Part shown: piece after piece, positions 36,093 through 43,606 of the stretch
Layout of the letters: the number at the start of each line of letters is the position of its first letter
Position numbering within the stretch: the first letter of the stretch is position 1
Assembly (NCBI RefSeq): GCF_001510645.1
Contig: NZ_LMVB01000001.1
Location: 1,540,436-1,604,435, forward strand
Origin: Paenibacillus sp. FJAT-29882
GTDB lineage: Bacteria; Bacillota; Bacilli; Bacillales; DSM-1321
Reading direction: 5' to 3'
DNA length: 64,000 nucleotides
Made by a program: the position numbers and the translations under genes
Notes under the pieces: generated by a model
Told to the model about the DNA's origin: nothing
What the model saw: only the letters and a program-made list of their open reading frames with translations
The model's database searches: none

Positions 36093-36121
36093 ATTATAGG
36101 AGAAAAAATCCGTTTCGTAAA
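36093..36121 (-). promoter_or_regulatory. Promoter of the nucleobase permease gene
   Basis: On the minus strand TTTACG, 17 bases, TATAAT (at 36098-36093). The -10 is perfect. The -35 abuts the left PurR-like box. Confidence 0.6.
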
Positions 36122-36124
36122 TAA

Positions 36125-36168
36125 AAAAACGAACATTTTTTTAATTATTTAAAAAAACATTCGGTTTC
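36125..36168. promoter_or_regulatory. PurR-like double operator (PurBox pair)
   Basis: Left box AAAAACGAACATT (36125-36137) and inverted right box, read on the minus strand as GAAACCGAATGTT (36168-36156), separated by 18 bases. They match the Bacillus PurBox consensus AWWWCCGAACWWT at 12 of 13 and about 11 of 13 positions, in the inverted order and near the 16-17 base spacing known for PurR. The pair sits between two divergent promoters. Confidence 0.6.
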
Positions 36169-36170
36169 TG

Positions 36171-36199
36171 TTGACAATTTCTTAATATATTTTTAAAAT
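36171..36199 (+). promoter_or_regulatory. Promoter of the Rieske oxygenase gene
   Basis: TTGACA (36171-36176), 17 bases, TAAAAT (36194-36199), 34 bases before the start codon. The right PurR-like box ends two bases upstream of the -35. Confidence 0.75.
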
Positions 36200-36232
36200 T
36201 ATAACTGAAGTGAACTGGCTAGAGGGGGAACT

Positions 36233-37213
36233 ATGTTGTTAATACAAGATGATGTTTTACGAAATGATTGGATCGTTGCTAGTAGGTCGATAGATATTAA
36301 AGAAGAACCTGTTCAAGTTATTGTAATGGGTGAGCGTCTGGTTCTTTTCCGCAATGAAGAAGGTGTTCATGCTTTTAAAGATTTATGTATACATCGAGGA
36401 GCAGCTTTGTCATTAGGATGCGTGAAAGATGGAAAGTTGGTATGTCCATATCACGGCTGGGAATACGAATCGAATGGGGAATGTACTCACATCCCTCAAC
36501 TTCCTGAAGGTCGAGCGATTCCAAAGAAAGCAAAGGCATTTAAATATGGCTGTATCGAAAAATATGGACTAATTTGGGTAAATCTTGAAAACTCTGGTAC
36601 AGAGTTATTTAATCTTCCTGAATATAATGATGAGAACTTTCGTAGCGTGATATGGGGACCTGTTGAAGCATTAGCAAATCCGCCTAGAATTGTGGAAAAT
36701 TTCCTTGACGTTGGTCATTTATCTATTTTACATGGAGGCTTTCTTGGTGTCCCAGAGCATTCGGTTATTGGTGACTATGATATTCATTGGGAGGATGAAA
36801 GCATTCGTTCCGGTGAGATTGCGATCTATCAACCGGATCCAGATGGTTCAGGACAACCGAAGCATGTGTACTATACGTATGAAATTCTACGTCCATTAAC
36901 CGTCCGTTTTACGAAAAAGGATCATGAAACAGGGCAAGAGATGGTGATTCTTTTAACAGTTTTACCTGTGGAAGAGAAGAAATCCATTGCATTTGGTGTC
37001 ATGTTATTCAATTATGATTCAGGTCAATCAGATCAGGAAATAATTGAGTTTCAGGATATGATATTTGCTCAAGACAAACCAATCGTAGAAAACCAAAAAC
37101 CTGAAGATTTACCATTGGATTTGCAAGTGGAACTATCGCTTAAGAGTGATCGGGTAAGTATTGCGTATCGTCAGTATTTAAAGAAATTAGGGGTAGTATT
37201 AGGAACAGCATAA
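36233..37213 (+). CDS. Rieske non-haem iron oxygenase, alpha-subunit type
   Basis: 326-residue oxygenase. The Rieske [2Fe-2S] site is CIHRGAALSLGC...CPYHGW near residues 58-80 (C-x-H and C-x2-H). The mononuclear iron site is ENFLDVGHLSILH near residues 155-167, giving Asp-x2-His-x4-His. It is shorter than benzoate-type dioxygenases and nearer in size to demethylases (VanA, NdmA). No reductase gene is adjacent, so electrons must come from elsewhere. Shared PurR-like control with a nucleobase permease suggests a purine-derived substrate, for example a methylxanthine; this is inference. GAGGGGG precedes the ATG closely. Confidence 0.88.
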   Translation: MLLIQDDVLRNDWIVASRSIDIKEEPVQVIVMGERLVLFRNEEGVHAFKDLCIHRGAALSLGCVKDGKLVCPYHGWEYESNGECTHIPQLPEGRAIPKKAKAFKYGCIEKYGLIWVNLENSGTELFNLPEYNDENFRSVIWGPVEALANPPRIVENFLDVGHLSILHGGFLGVPEHSVIGDYDIHWEDESIRSGEIAIYQPDPDGSGQPKHVYYTYEILRPLTVRFTKKDHETGQEMVILLTVLPVEEKKSIAFGVMLFNYDSGQSDQEIIEFQDMIFAQDKPIVENQKPEDLPLDLQVELSLKSDRVSIAYRQYLKKLGVVLGTA

Positions 37214-37248
37214 GAATTGCTAAACTAATTCAATGAAATAGAATAACT

Positions 37249-37347
37249 CGGGTCAGCCCTTGCACTCTAAATCAGTAGATAGTGTTAGATACACTTATCT
37301 TAAACTGTATTTATTTGTTGCGGGGTCTGACCTTTTTCTTTTGGGAC
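37249..37347 (+). repeat. Family C intergenic repeat, copy 2
   Basis: Interior GCACTCTAAATCAGTAGATA, GTGTTAGATACACTTATC and CTGTATTTATTTGTTGCGG matches the copy at 15351. The right end GGGGTCTGACCTTTTTCTTT is intact, while the left end (GGGTCAGCCCT) is worn. Located after the Rieske gene. Confidence 0.83.
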
Positions 37348-37385
37348 CAGCCCCTTAAAAATAATAAGTAATCACTCACTTTTTA

Positions 37386-37414
37386 TTGACATAAGAATCA
37401 AGAAGAGAAATAAT
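37386..37414 (+). promoter_or_regulatory. Promoter of the ABC exporter-tetR operon
   Basis: TTGACA (37386-37391), 17 bases, AATAAT (37409-37414), upstream of an AGAGGAGG ribosome site. Its -10 is the left end of a large palindrome. Confidence 0.82.
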
Positions 37415-37440
37415 AAGTGAGTAATTACTCACTTATTATT
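37409..37440. promoter_or_regulatory. 32-bp perfect palindrome, probable TetR operator
   Basis: AATAATAAGTGAGTAA followed directly by its exact inverse TTACTCACTTATTATT. It covers the -10 and the likely transcription start of the ABC operon whose third gene is a TetR. A degenerate second copy (AATAATAAGTAATCACTCAC, from 37360) lies just upstream of the -35. Confidence 0.85.
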
Positions 37441-37457
37441 TAGAGGAGGTAATATAA

Positions 37458-38183
37458 ATGAATGTCAGTATTGCTATTAACCAAGTGAGCAAAAGCTTTG
37501 GCAAAAAAGTAGTTTTAAATCAAATTGATTTTACAATTGAAGAAGGTAAAATTTACGGGTTTATTGGTCCTTCAGGCGCCGGAAAGACAACATTAGTAAA
37601 AATGATTGTTGGTATGAATACTCCAGATACTGGAACGATTCACGTATTAAATGAAAAAATGCCCAATTTAGGATTACTCCAAGAGATTGGTTACATGGCA
37701 CAATCTGATGCCCTGTATACCGAGTTAACAGGTAAGGAAAACCTTAAATTCTTTGCTTCACTTTACAAATTGAATAAAACAGAGATGAAGGAACGTATCA
37801 CTTATACAGCAAATTTAGTCAATTTAACAAACGAGCTAAATAAAAGAGTATCGGCATACTCCGGTGGAATGAAACGGAGATTATCTCTTGCGATCGCTTT
37901 AATCCAAAATCCAAAAATCTTAATATTAGACGAACCAACTGTAGGAATCGATCCTGAATTGCGATTAAGCATTTGGAAGGAATTGTTACGCTTGAAAAAT
38001 GAGGAAGGAAAAACAATCATTGTGACTACACATGTTATGGATGAAGCGGAAAGATGTGATTTTGTAGCGATGGTAAGAGATGGCGTCATCTTAACTAGAG
38101 GTACACCAAAAGAATTAAAGGCGCAATACCAGGTTGATAATTTAGAGGAGGTATTCTTAAAAGCGGGGAGGAAAGATTCATGA
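37458..38183 (+). CDS. ABC transporter ATP-binding protein
   Basis: 241-residue ATPase of a drug/lipid export ABC-2 system. Walker A GPSGAGKTT near residue 37, the Q-loop in MAQSDALYTEL, signature YSGGMKRRLSLA near 136 and Walker B ILILDEPTVGIDPE near 155 are complete. The H-loop is VTTHVMDEAERC. An excellent AGAGGAGG starts it. Its stop overlaps the permease start (ATGA). Together with the TetR gene it makes a self-regulated efflux operon. Confidence 0.93.
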   Translation: MNVSIAINQVSKSFGKKVVLNQIDFTIEEGKIYGFIGPSGAGKTTLVKMIVGMNTPDTGTIHVLNEKMPNLGLLQEIGYMAQSDALYTELTGKENLKFFASLYKLNKTEMKERITYTANLVNLTNELNKRVSAYSGGMKRRLSLAIALIQNPKILILDEPTVGIDPELRLSIWKELLRLKNEEGKTIIVTTHVMDEAERCDFVAMVRDGVILTRGTPKELKAQYQVDNLEEVFLKAGRKDS

Positions 38184-39235
38184 GAACAGTGGCATTAATC
38201 AAAAGAATTTGTCAGGAGATGCTACGGGACAAAAGAACATTAGCATTGCTGTTTATTGCACCATTAATCATTTTAACCTTAATGTATTTCTTATTTAACG
38301 GAAATACTGTTGACCCTAAATTGGGCGTAGTGAATGTTGAAAATAACCTTGAAAAAATATTAGTCGAAGCAAATATTGACTTGAAGCATTATGAACAAGC
38401 AGATAAGGAAACAATCGTAGAAAAAGATCTTGATGGTTTATTGGAAGTAAAGGATGAAAAATTGGTACTAACATTAGAAAATAGCGACCCATCAATAGCG
38501 AAAGTCTTGCAGATGAAAGTAAACCAATCAGTATCCTTGCAAGCTCAATCAAAAATTTTAAATCCAAATGCTGCACCAGTGGTAATACAGAAAAAAGAAA
38601 TAGATACACAATACGTATACGGAAACAGTGAAACAGCATTTTTTGATGTATTAAGTCCTGTCTTAGTTGGTTTTTTTGTATTCTTTTTTGTATTTCTCAT
38701 CTCAGGAATTGGATTATTAAAGGAGCGAACGACTGGTACATTGGAACGGTTAATGTCGACCCCAATTCGCAGAGGAGAAATCGTAACCGCATATTTGGTT
38801 GGTTTTGGTATATTTGCTGTAATTCAAACAGTTATTATCGTAATATATTCAATAAATGTATTAGATATGGTTATGGTAGGTTCCGTTTGGAATGTTATCC
38901 TTATTAATTTACTGCTAGCGTTAGTCGCTCTTTCATTAGGAACACTGCTATCCACATTTGCCGCTTCAGAATTCCAAATGGTACAATTTATTCCAATCGC
39001 TGTTATTCCACAAGTATTCTTTGCCGGGATTTTCCCGCTTGAAGGACTGGCGAGTTGGTTACAATCCATTGGTAAAATCATGCCAATCTATTATGCAGCT
39101 GACGCTTTGAAAGGTGTCATGTATAAAGGACTAGGTTTGAAGGATATAAGTGGGGATCTATTCGCATTGGTTGTATTTGCGACAGTCTTTATTATACTGA
39201 ATATATTGGCATTGAAAAAGTACCGTAAGTTATAA
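38180..39235 (+). CDS. ABC-2 type transporter permease
   Basis: 351-residue membrane subunit with one N-terminal span, a large external loop (about residues 45-150) and five or six C-terminal spans. The family segment GIGLLKERTTGTLERLMSTPI R is seen after the second span, and IMPIYYAADALKGVMYKGLG near the end. Translation is coupled to the ATPase gene through a 4-base overlap. Exports an unknown hydrophobic compound or antibiotic. Confidence 0.92.
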   Translation: MRTVALIKRICQEMLRDKRTLALLFIAPLIILTLMYFLFNGNTVDPKLGVVNVENNLEKILVEANIDLKHYEQADKETIVEKDLDGLLEVKDEKLVLTLENSDPSIAKVLQMKVNQSVSLQAQSKILNPNAAPVVIQKKEIDTQYVYGNSETAFFDVLSPVLVGFFVFFFVFLISGIGLLKERTTGTLERLMSTPIRRGEIVTAYLVGFGIFAVIQTVIIVIYSINVLDMVMVGSVWNVILINLLLALVALSLGTLLSTFAASEFQMVQFIPIAVIPQVFFAGIFPLEGLASWLQSIGKIMPIYYAADALKGVMYKGLGLKDISGDLFALVVFATVFIILNILALKKYRKL

Positions 39236-39266
39236 GTAGTCCAGAGTTTAAAGGAAGTGGTCTTCA

Positions 39267-39920
39267 TTGTCTAAAGACAATCTATTGGATGCAATCATAG
39301 CCCAAACTAAATTAACAAAGAAACAAACAGATAAACAACAAAAAATAGTTGAAACTGCTATAAAGCTGTTTGCCGAAAAAGGATATGCAAACACTTCAAC
39401 AAGTGAAATAGCAAAAGCAGCGATGGTTGCTGAAGGAACCATTTTTCGCCATTATGGAACGAAGGATAATTTATTACTATCTGTTATTCTTCCTTTTATA
39501 AAGGATTCCATCCCTACGATGGCTGAAGAGGTTTTTAGTGAAATTATGTCAAAAAACATTGGGTGTTTTGAGGACTTTTTGAGAGCTTTACTAAAAAATC
39601 GAATCGACTTTATTAATGAAAATAAAGAAATATTTCAAATTGTTGTCAAAGAACTTTTATATAGTGATGAATTAAGGAAAGAGTTACTGCCTTTTTTTGC
39701 TGAAAACATCTTAGACAGAATTATCAAAGTGATTAATATGTATAAAGAACGTGGTGAACTTATCGACATCCCAAGCAATACAATTCAAAGAATGATTTTT
39801 ACGATGATTGGCGGTTATTTCGTATCACGGTTTGTCTTACAACCAGATAATTTGGATTTAGATGAAGATGTAGAAATTGAAACCTTAATTCGATTTATGA
39901 TGGATGGATTAAGAAAATAA
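39267..39920 (+). CDS. TetR/AcrR family regulator
   Basis: 217-residue repressor. The DNA-binding helix-turn-helix lies at about residues 25-70 (IVETAIKLFAEKGYANTSTS ... GTIFRHYGTKDNLL). The C-terminal domain is ligand-specific and not assignable. It starts at TTG 39267 after AAGGAAG. As the third gene of the ABC operon it most likely binds the 32-bp palindrome over the operon promoter and is released by the exported compound. Confidence 0.9.
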   Translation: MSKDNLLDAIIAQTKLTKKQTDKQQKIVETAIKLFAEKGYANTSTSEIAKAAMVAEGTIFRHYGTKDNLLLSVILPFIKDSIPTMAEEVFSEIMSKNIGCFEDFLRALLKNRIDFINENKEIFQIVVKELLYSDELRKELLPFFAENILDRIIKVINMYKERGELIDIPSNTIQRMIFTMIGGYFVSRFVLQPDNLDLDEDVEIETLIRFMMDGLRK

Positions 39921-39966
39921 GGCTAGAGGATATAATACCTTTGGCTTTATTTTATAGAAGTAAAAG

Positions 39967-40009
39967 TTTCACAGTATTTATCCTCCAATGGATGATAAAT
40001 ACTGTGAAA
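39967..40009. terminator. Hairpin after the tetR gene
   Basis: TTTCACAGTATTTATC / GATAAATACTGTGAAA, perfect 16-bp arms around an 11-base loop. No T run, so it may be a terminator of modest strength or an operator. Confidence 0.6.
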
Positions 40010-40059
40010 AGGGTAGGGAATGTAAAATAGATATATAAGAAATGAGAAGAGGGAGTACA

Positions 40060-40584
40060 ATGGAAGGCATCTTAGATCATCTTAAGGTAGATTTAGATCT
40101 GCTTTTTGTCGGCTTTAACCCTAGCGTCCGCTCTGGTGAAACCGGTCATCATTATGCAAATCCGAACAATCGCTTTTGGCGGATTATCCATGAAGCGGGA
40201 TTAACATCAAGAAAATATCAGCCGATTGAAGATCGCTCACTATTAGAATTAGGCTATGGATTTACGAACATTGTTTCACGGCCCACTAAAGCGGCTAATG
40301 AAATTACGAAAGAGGAATACATACAAGGTAGGCAAGAATTGAAGCAAAAAATTATAACTTTTAAGCCAAAGGTAGTTTGCTTTGTAGGCAAGGGAGTGTA
40401 TCAGCAATACAGCAAAAAAAGAGATATACTTTGGGGTGTACAAGACGAAAGAGTCATTCCAGAAACGATTGAATTTGTTGCTCCTTCTTCAAGTGGACTG
40501 GTCAGAATGAAAATAGACGATGTCATAAGAATATACAGCAAGCTACCTTCTATTATAGAAGAAACAAAAAATGATCATCGTTGA
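40060..40584 (+). CDS. mug: G/U mismatch-specific DNA glycosylase
   Basis: 174-residue uracil/thymine-DNA glycosylase fold. Motif 1 is FVGFNPSVRSGETGHHYANP near residue 20, with the asparagine needed for base excision, and the C-terminal VAPSSSGLVRM corresponds to motif 2. RBS GAGGGAG precedes ATG 40060; the ATG at 40042 overlaps it. Removes uracil or ethenocytosine from mismatched DNA. Standalone. Confidence 0.9.
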   Translation: MEGILDHLKVDLDLLFVGFNPSVRSGETGHHYANPNNRFWRIIHEAGLTSRKYQPIEDRSLLELGYGFTNIVSRPTKAANEITKEEYIQGRQELKQKIITFKPKVVCFVGKGVYQQYSKKRDILWGVQDERVIPETIEFVAPSSSGLVRMKIDDVIRIYSKLPSIIEETKNDHR

Positions 40585-40621
40585 ATAGTGAACAAATCCA
40601 TGCAGAACAGGAGCAGAACAA

Positions 40622-41353
40622 ATGAGTGAACTAAGTACAGATTTGAACAAAAACGTAATGGAAAAAGGAGATAGCTTTTGGCAAGGAGTCAAAGATTGCA
40701 TCCCTACATTATTAGGCTATCTCAGTATTGGGTTCGCAGCAGGAGTTGTTGAAAAGACTGCAGGCTTGAGCATGATTGAAATTGCACTAATGAGCCTGCT
40801 TCTTTATGCTGGCTCAGGTCAGTTTATTGCAGCAGGAATGATTGCAGCAAGTCATCCTGTATCTGCGATTATCGTCACTATTTTCTTCATCAATAGTCGA
40901 CATCTACTATTAAGTGCAGCAATTGCTCCATACTTTAGGAAAAATACGACATCAAAAAATCTTATCACAGGTGCATTACTAACAGATGAAACATTTGGAG
41001 TAGCCATTACCCACGCCCAATCAAAAAAACAATTAGATTATAAATGGATGCTCGGTTTAAATATAGCTGCCTATTTAAATTGGGTACTCGCTACAATTGC
41101 TGGAGGTATTTTCGGTCAATGGATACCAGACCCCGAGCGATTTGGACTAGATTTCGCTTTGCCAGCCATGTTTATCGGCCTACTAGTTCTACAAATTCTT
41201 AGCCAGAAAAAGTACTTCACAGATATCATCGTTGCAGTAAGCTCAGGTATTATTGTCGTAGCGGCAAGTTTTTTCGTATCAGGAAGTGCTGGAGTCATTT
41301 TGGCGACAATACTTTCAGCTACAATCGGGTTGGTGATTTCAAAATGGAGATAA
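40622..41353 (+). CDS. azlC: AzlC family branched-chain amino-acid export permease, large subunit
   Basis: 243-residue membrane protein with about 7-8 spans. The N-terminal DCIPTLLGYLSIGFAAGVV and the FINSRHLLLSAAIAPYF segment are family markers. AGGAGC lies near the start. The azlD start overlaps its end by 10 bases, the usual two-subunit exporter arrangement for branched-chain amino acids and azaleucine resistance. No Lrp-like AzlB is beside it. Confidence 0.92.
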   Translation: MSELSTDLNKNVMEKGDSFWQGVKDCIPTLLGYLSIGFAAGVVEKTAGLSMIEIALMSLLLYAGSGQFIAAGMIAASHPVSAIIVTIFFINSRHLLLSAAIAPYFRKNTTSKNLITGALLTDETFGVAITHAQSKKQLDYKWMLGLNIAAYLNWVLATIAGGIFGQWIPDPERFGLDFALPAMFIGLLVLQILSQKKYFTDIIVAVSSGIIVVAASFFVSGSAGVILATILSATIGLVISKWR

Positions 41354-41670
41354 ATTGGTATATTATGAGCGTCATTATTGGATCTGCCATTGTTACATTT
41401 ATACCTAGAGTATTACCTCTGATTGTCCTAAGTAAACTTGAAATACCAGAATGGGGAATAAATTGGCTCAAGCATGTACCCGTGGCTGTAATGGCTGCTT
41501 TATTGGCATCCGAATTACTTTTACTTGATAATAAAGTTTCTTTTCAAGAAAACACTTTAAACCTATTGTCTGCAATTCCAACGTTACTAGTAGCTATTTA
41601 CACAAGGAGTTTACTCGGAACAGTCCTTGTAGGAGTTATGACGCTTATGATATTAAGATTTTTACTTTAA
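41344..41670 (+). CDS. azlD: AzlD family small subunit of branched-chain amino-acid exporter
   Basis: 108-residue membrane protein with four spans. TFIPRVLPLIVLSKLEIPEW and WLKHVPVAVMAALLASELL are the family's conserved segments. It overlaps azlC, so the two are co-translated. The operon ends at a family B repeat 10 bases after the stop. Confidence 0.92.
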   Translation: MEINWYIMSVIIGSAIVTFIPRVLPLIVLSKLEIPEWGINWLKHVPVAVMAALLASELLLLDNKVSFQENTLNLLSAIPTLLVAIYTRSLLGTVLVGVMTLMILRFLL

Positions 41671-41679
41671 TCGTTTTAA

Positions 41680-41888
41680 GAGGTTGTTCAAAAAATCCGA
41701 TAAAAAGTGCTGTCGAATTTCATTGTCACTCATTAATGACCTTCTATTAAGATCGCGCACGTCCTGTACGTAACACAAAGGTCAGCACATCCTGCCCAAG
41801 TCCGGACCTCACTATTGTATACGCGAAAGATTTGAGGTATGGGTTCCTAAAACTTCTCGGCTCTTTTTTTATCCTCCTTTTGAACACG
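41680..41888 (+). repeat. Family B intergenic repeat, copy 3 (longest)
   Basis: From AGAGGTTGTTCAAAAAATCC to ATCCTCCTTTTGAACACG, ends inverted. It contains GACCTTCTATTAAGATCGCG and CACGTCCTGTACG, parallel to the copy at 7685, plus an extra CACATCCTGCCCAAGTCC block that reads as a second copy of the same word. Right part CTTCTCGGCTCTTTTTTTATC. Confidence 0.88.
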
Positions 41889-41906
41889 TACTATAATCGT
41901 TTAGAT

Positions 41907-41933
41907 GAAAACCCAATAATTTTGGGTTTTTTT
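41907..41933 (+). terminator. Intrinsic terminator after family B copy 3
   Basis: AAAACCCAA / TTGGGTTTT with a short loop and a run of T; likely the real end of the azlCD transcript. Confidence 0.78.
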
Positions 41934-42103
41934 GAATTTTCCATACTTTAATCAATATATTTAGTAAGAAAGAATGATAAATCCTCTTTTTTTATAAGAG
42001 CTGGGATAGCCAATATATAACATTATTTACTTAGGCAGATGCTGAATTTTAGATGTTGATAATCAAATCATATATTTCAACATAAAGTATAAGTAACAAC
42101 AAT

Positions 42104-42117
42104 TGTAAGCGTTATCT
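42104..42117. promoter_or_regulatory. Catabolite response element (cre) before the GH15-like gene
   Basis: TGTAAGCGTTATCT matches the CcpA consensus TGWAANCGNTNWCA at 13 of 14 positions, 100 bases before the start codon. Glucose control of the glycogen region would be expected. Confidence 0.65.
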
Positions 42118-42216
42118 TTCGGGGGCTTGTCTTAGAATCCTTGCCTTCATATGTTTAGAAATTGTAACTCTGTCAACAATGGAGAGGAAAGCAAATAGCT
42201 ATGGGGGTGTTATTAA

Positions 42217-43230
42217 ATGAATACGAATGAAGCCATTAAAGTTCTAGATCGGATGCGTTTATCGAATGGAGCTTATACGGCAAGTTTGTCACAAGATTAC
42301 AGTTTTGTATGGATTCGCGATATCGTTTATACGGTTCTTCCTTTTATGCAAAAACCATCAGAACGTTATGAAAAAGCATATCATGCCTTATTCGATCTAT
42401 TTAAAACATACGAGTGGAAAATTGATATCCATCGACAAAAGCGTCCGGTATATTTGTTTGAGTATATTCACTCACGCTATTCAACAGATCTAAAGGAAAT
42501 ACCTGTCGAATGGGGGCATGCCCAAAATGATGCGATTGGTGCATTCTTATGGGGAGTAGGTGAAGGCTTCCGTTTAGGGCAAAAAGTAATTCGCGATGAA
42601 AAAGATTTAGAAATTGTTCAAAAGCTCGTTGATTATCTAGACTGTCTACAATATTGGCAAGCAAAAGACAATGGAATGTGGGAAGAGAATATGGAGCTCC
42701 ACACTTCAAGTATTGGGGCCTGTATAGCAGGATTGCATGCAGTGAAAATGCTCGTGAATGTGAAAGAAGAAACCATTAAAAAAGGCGAAGAAACATTAAG
42801 ATTTCTTCTTCCTAGAGAAAGTGAATCAAAGGACACGGATTTAGCATTGCTCTCTCTTGTCTATCCATATCGAATACTGGATCGTAAAACCGCACTGAAA
42901 GTTGTTGAAAATGTATCGAACAAATTAGAACGTAAATATGGTGTGATTCGTTACGAAAATGACCAGTATTATAATCAAGGCAGTGAGGCTGAATGGTGCT
43001 TTGGACTTCCGTGGCTTGGTCTTTGTTATTTAGAATTAGGTCTCTTTAATAAGGCGATTGGTTATTTAGAAAAAACAGAAGCGATTATTCCTGAAAATTG
43101 GGAAGTACCAGAATTATATATCGGTGGCACAAACATTCCTAATGGCAATACGCCGCTTGCCTGGTCAGTTGCATTATCTTATCTGTTTATCAATCGGATC
43201 GAAAAAGTAAGCGATGAAAAAGCAACATAG
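42217..43230 (+). CDS. GH15-like (glucoamylase/phosphorylase-kinase-type) glycoside hydrolase
   Basis: 337-residue (alpha/alpha)6-barrel protein. Blocks typical of the GH15/phosphorylase-kinase-alpha group are DYSFVWIRDIVYTVLPF near residue 27, VEWGHAQNDAIGAFLW near 103, MWEENMELHTSSIGAC near 155 and GSEAEWCFGLPWLGLCYLEL near 250. It is shorter than secreted glucoamylases and lacks a signal peptide, so it acts in the cytoplasm. GGGGGTG precedes the ATG. Upstream of glgBCDA, it probably trims maltodextrins or glycogen. Confidence 0.82.
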   Translation: MNTNEAIKVLDRMRLSNGAYTASLSQDYSFVWIRDIVYTVLPFMQKPSERYEKAYHALFDLFKTYEWKIDIHRQKRPVYLFEYIHSRYSTDLKEIPVEWGHAQNDAIGAFLWGVGEGFRLGQKVIRDEKDLEIVQKLVDYLDCLQYWQAKDNGMWEENMELHTSSIGACIAGLHAVKMLVNVKEETIKKGEETLRFLLPRESESKDTDLALLSLVYPYRILDRKTALKVVENVSNKLERKYGVIRYENDQYYNQGSEAEWCFGLPWLGLCYLELGLFNKAIGYLEKTEAIIPENWEVPELYIGGTNIPNGNTPLAWSVALSYLFINRIEKVSDEKAT

Positions 43231-43241
43231 ATCATTGAAAT

Positions 43242-43267
43242 GAGGCTGCTCAAACAGCCTCTTTTTT
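43242..43267 (+). terminator. Intrinsic terminator of the GH15-like gene
   Basis: GAGGCTG / CAGCCTC stem with a 6-base loop and a T run, 11 bases after the stop. It shows that glgB is transcribed separately. Confidence 0.85.
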
Positions 43268-43421
43268 GTGTATGGATTATGCTGAAGAAACTGGATACAA
43301 GGAAACACCATTATTCAATAATAATATATTGGTATGAAAAATAAGTTAAAAATCAAAATGAGAAAATTATCAATTAAATGTAAAAAAATCATTAGTCAAA
43401 AGGAAATGAACACCTTTTTAT

Positions 43422-43435
43422 TGAAAGCGTTTCCC
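43422..43435. promoter_or_regulatory. Possible second cre upstream of glgB
   Basis: TGAAAGCGTTTCCC has the cre core with two mismatches, 170 bases before glgB. The 376-base gap (43231-43606) also has a 62-codon lysine-rich frame (43334-43522) without a ribosome site that I do not accept as a gene. Confidence 0.45.
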
Positions 43436-43606
43436 TTAATGGAAAAATCTCTTTTGTTTGTAAAATATTATTCTTTTTTTGAATTTTCCTACAATTCGAC
43501 ATTAAAAAACATTTTTCGCTAAAGGAATAATGCTTTTAATAGCGAATCTAATTAATCATAGAACTATGTTAGTATCTATTACTTTTAAAAATTGGAGGTG
43601 TACCGT

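Noticed and set aside
43334-43522. 62-codon Lys/Phe-rich frame upstream of glgB
   Set aside because: No ribosome site, composition typical of A/T-rich chance frames, and it contains the probable cre site.
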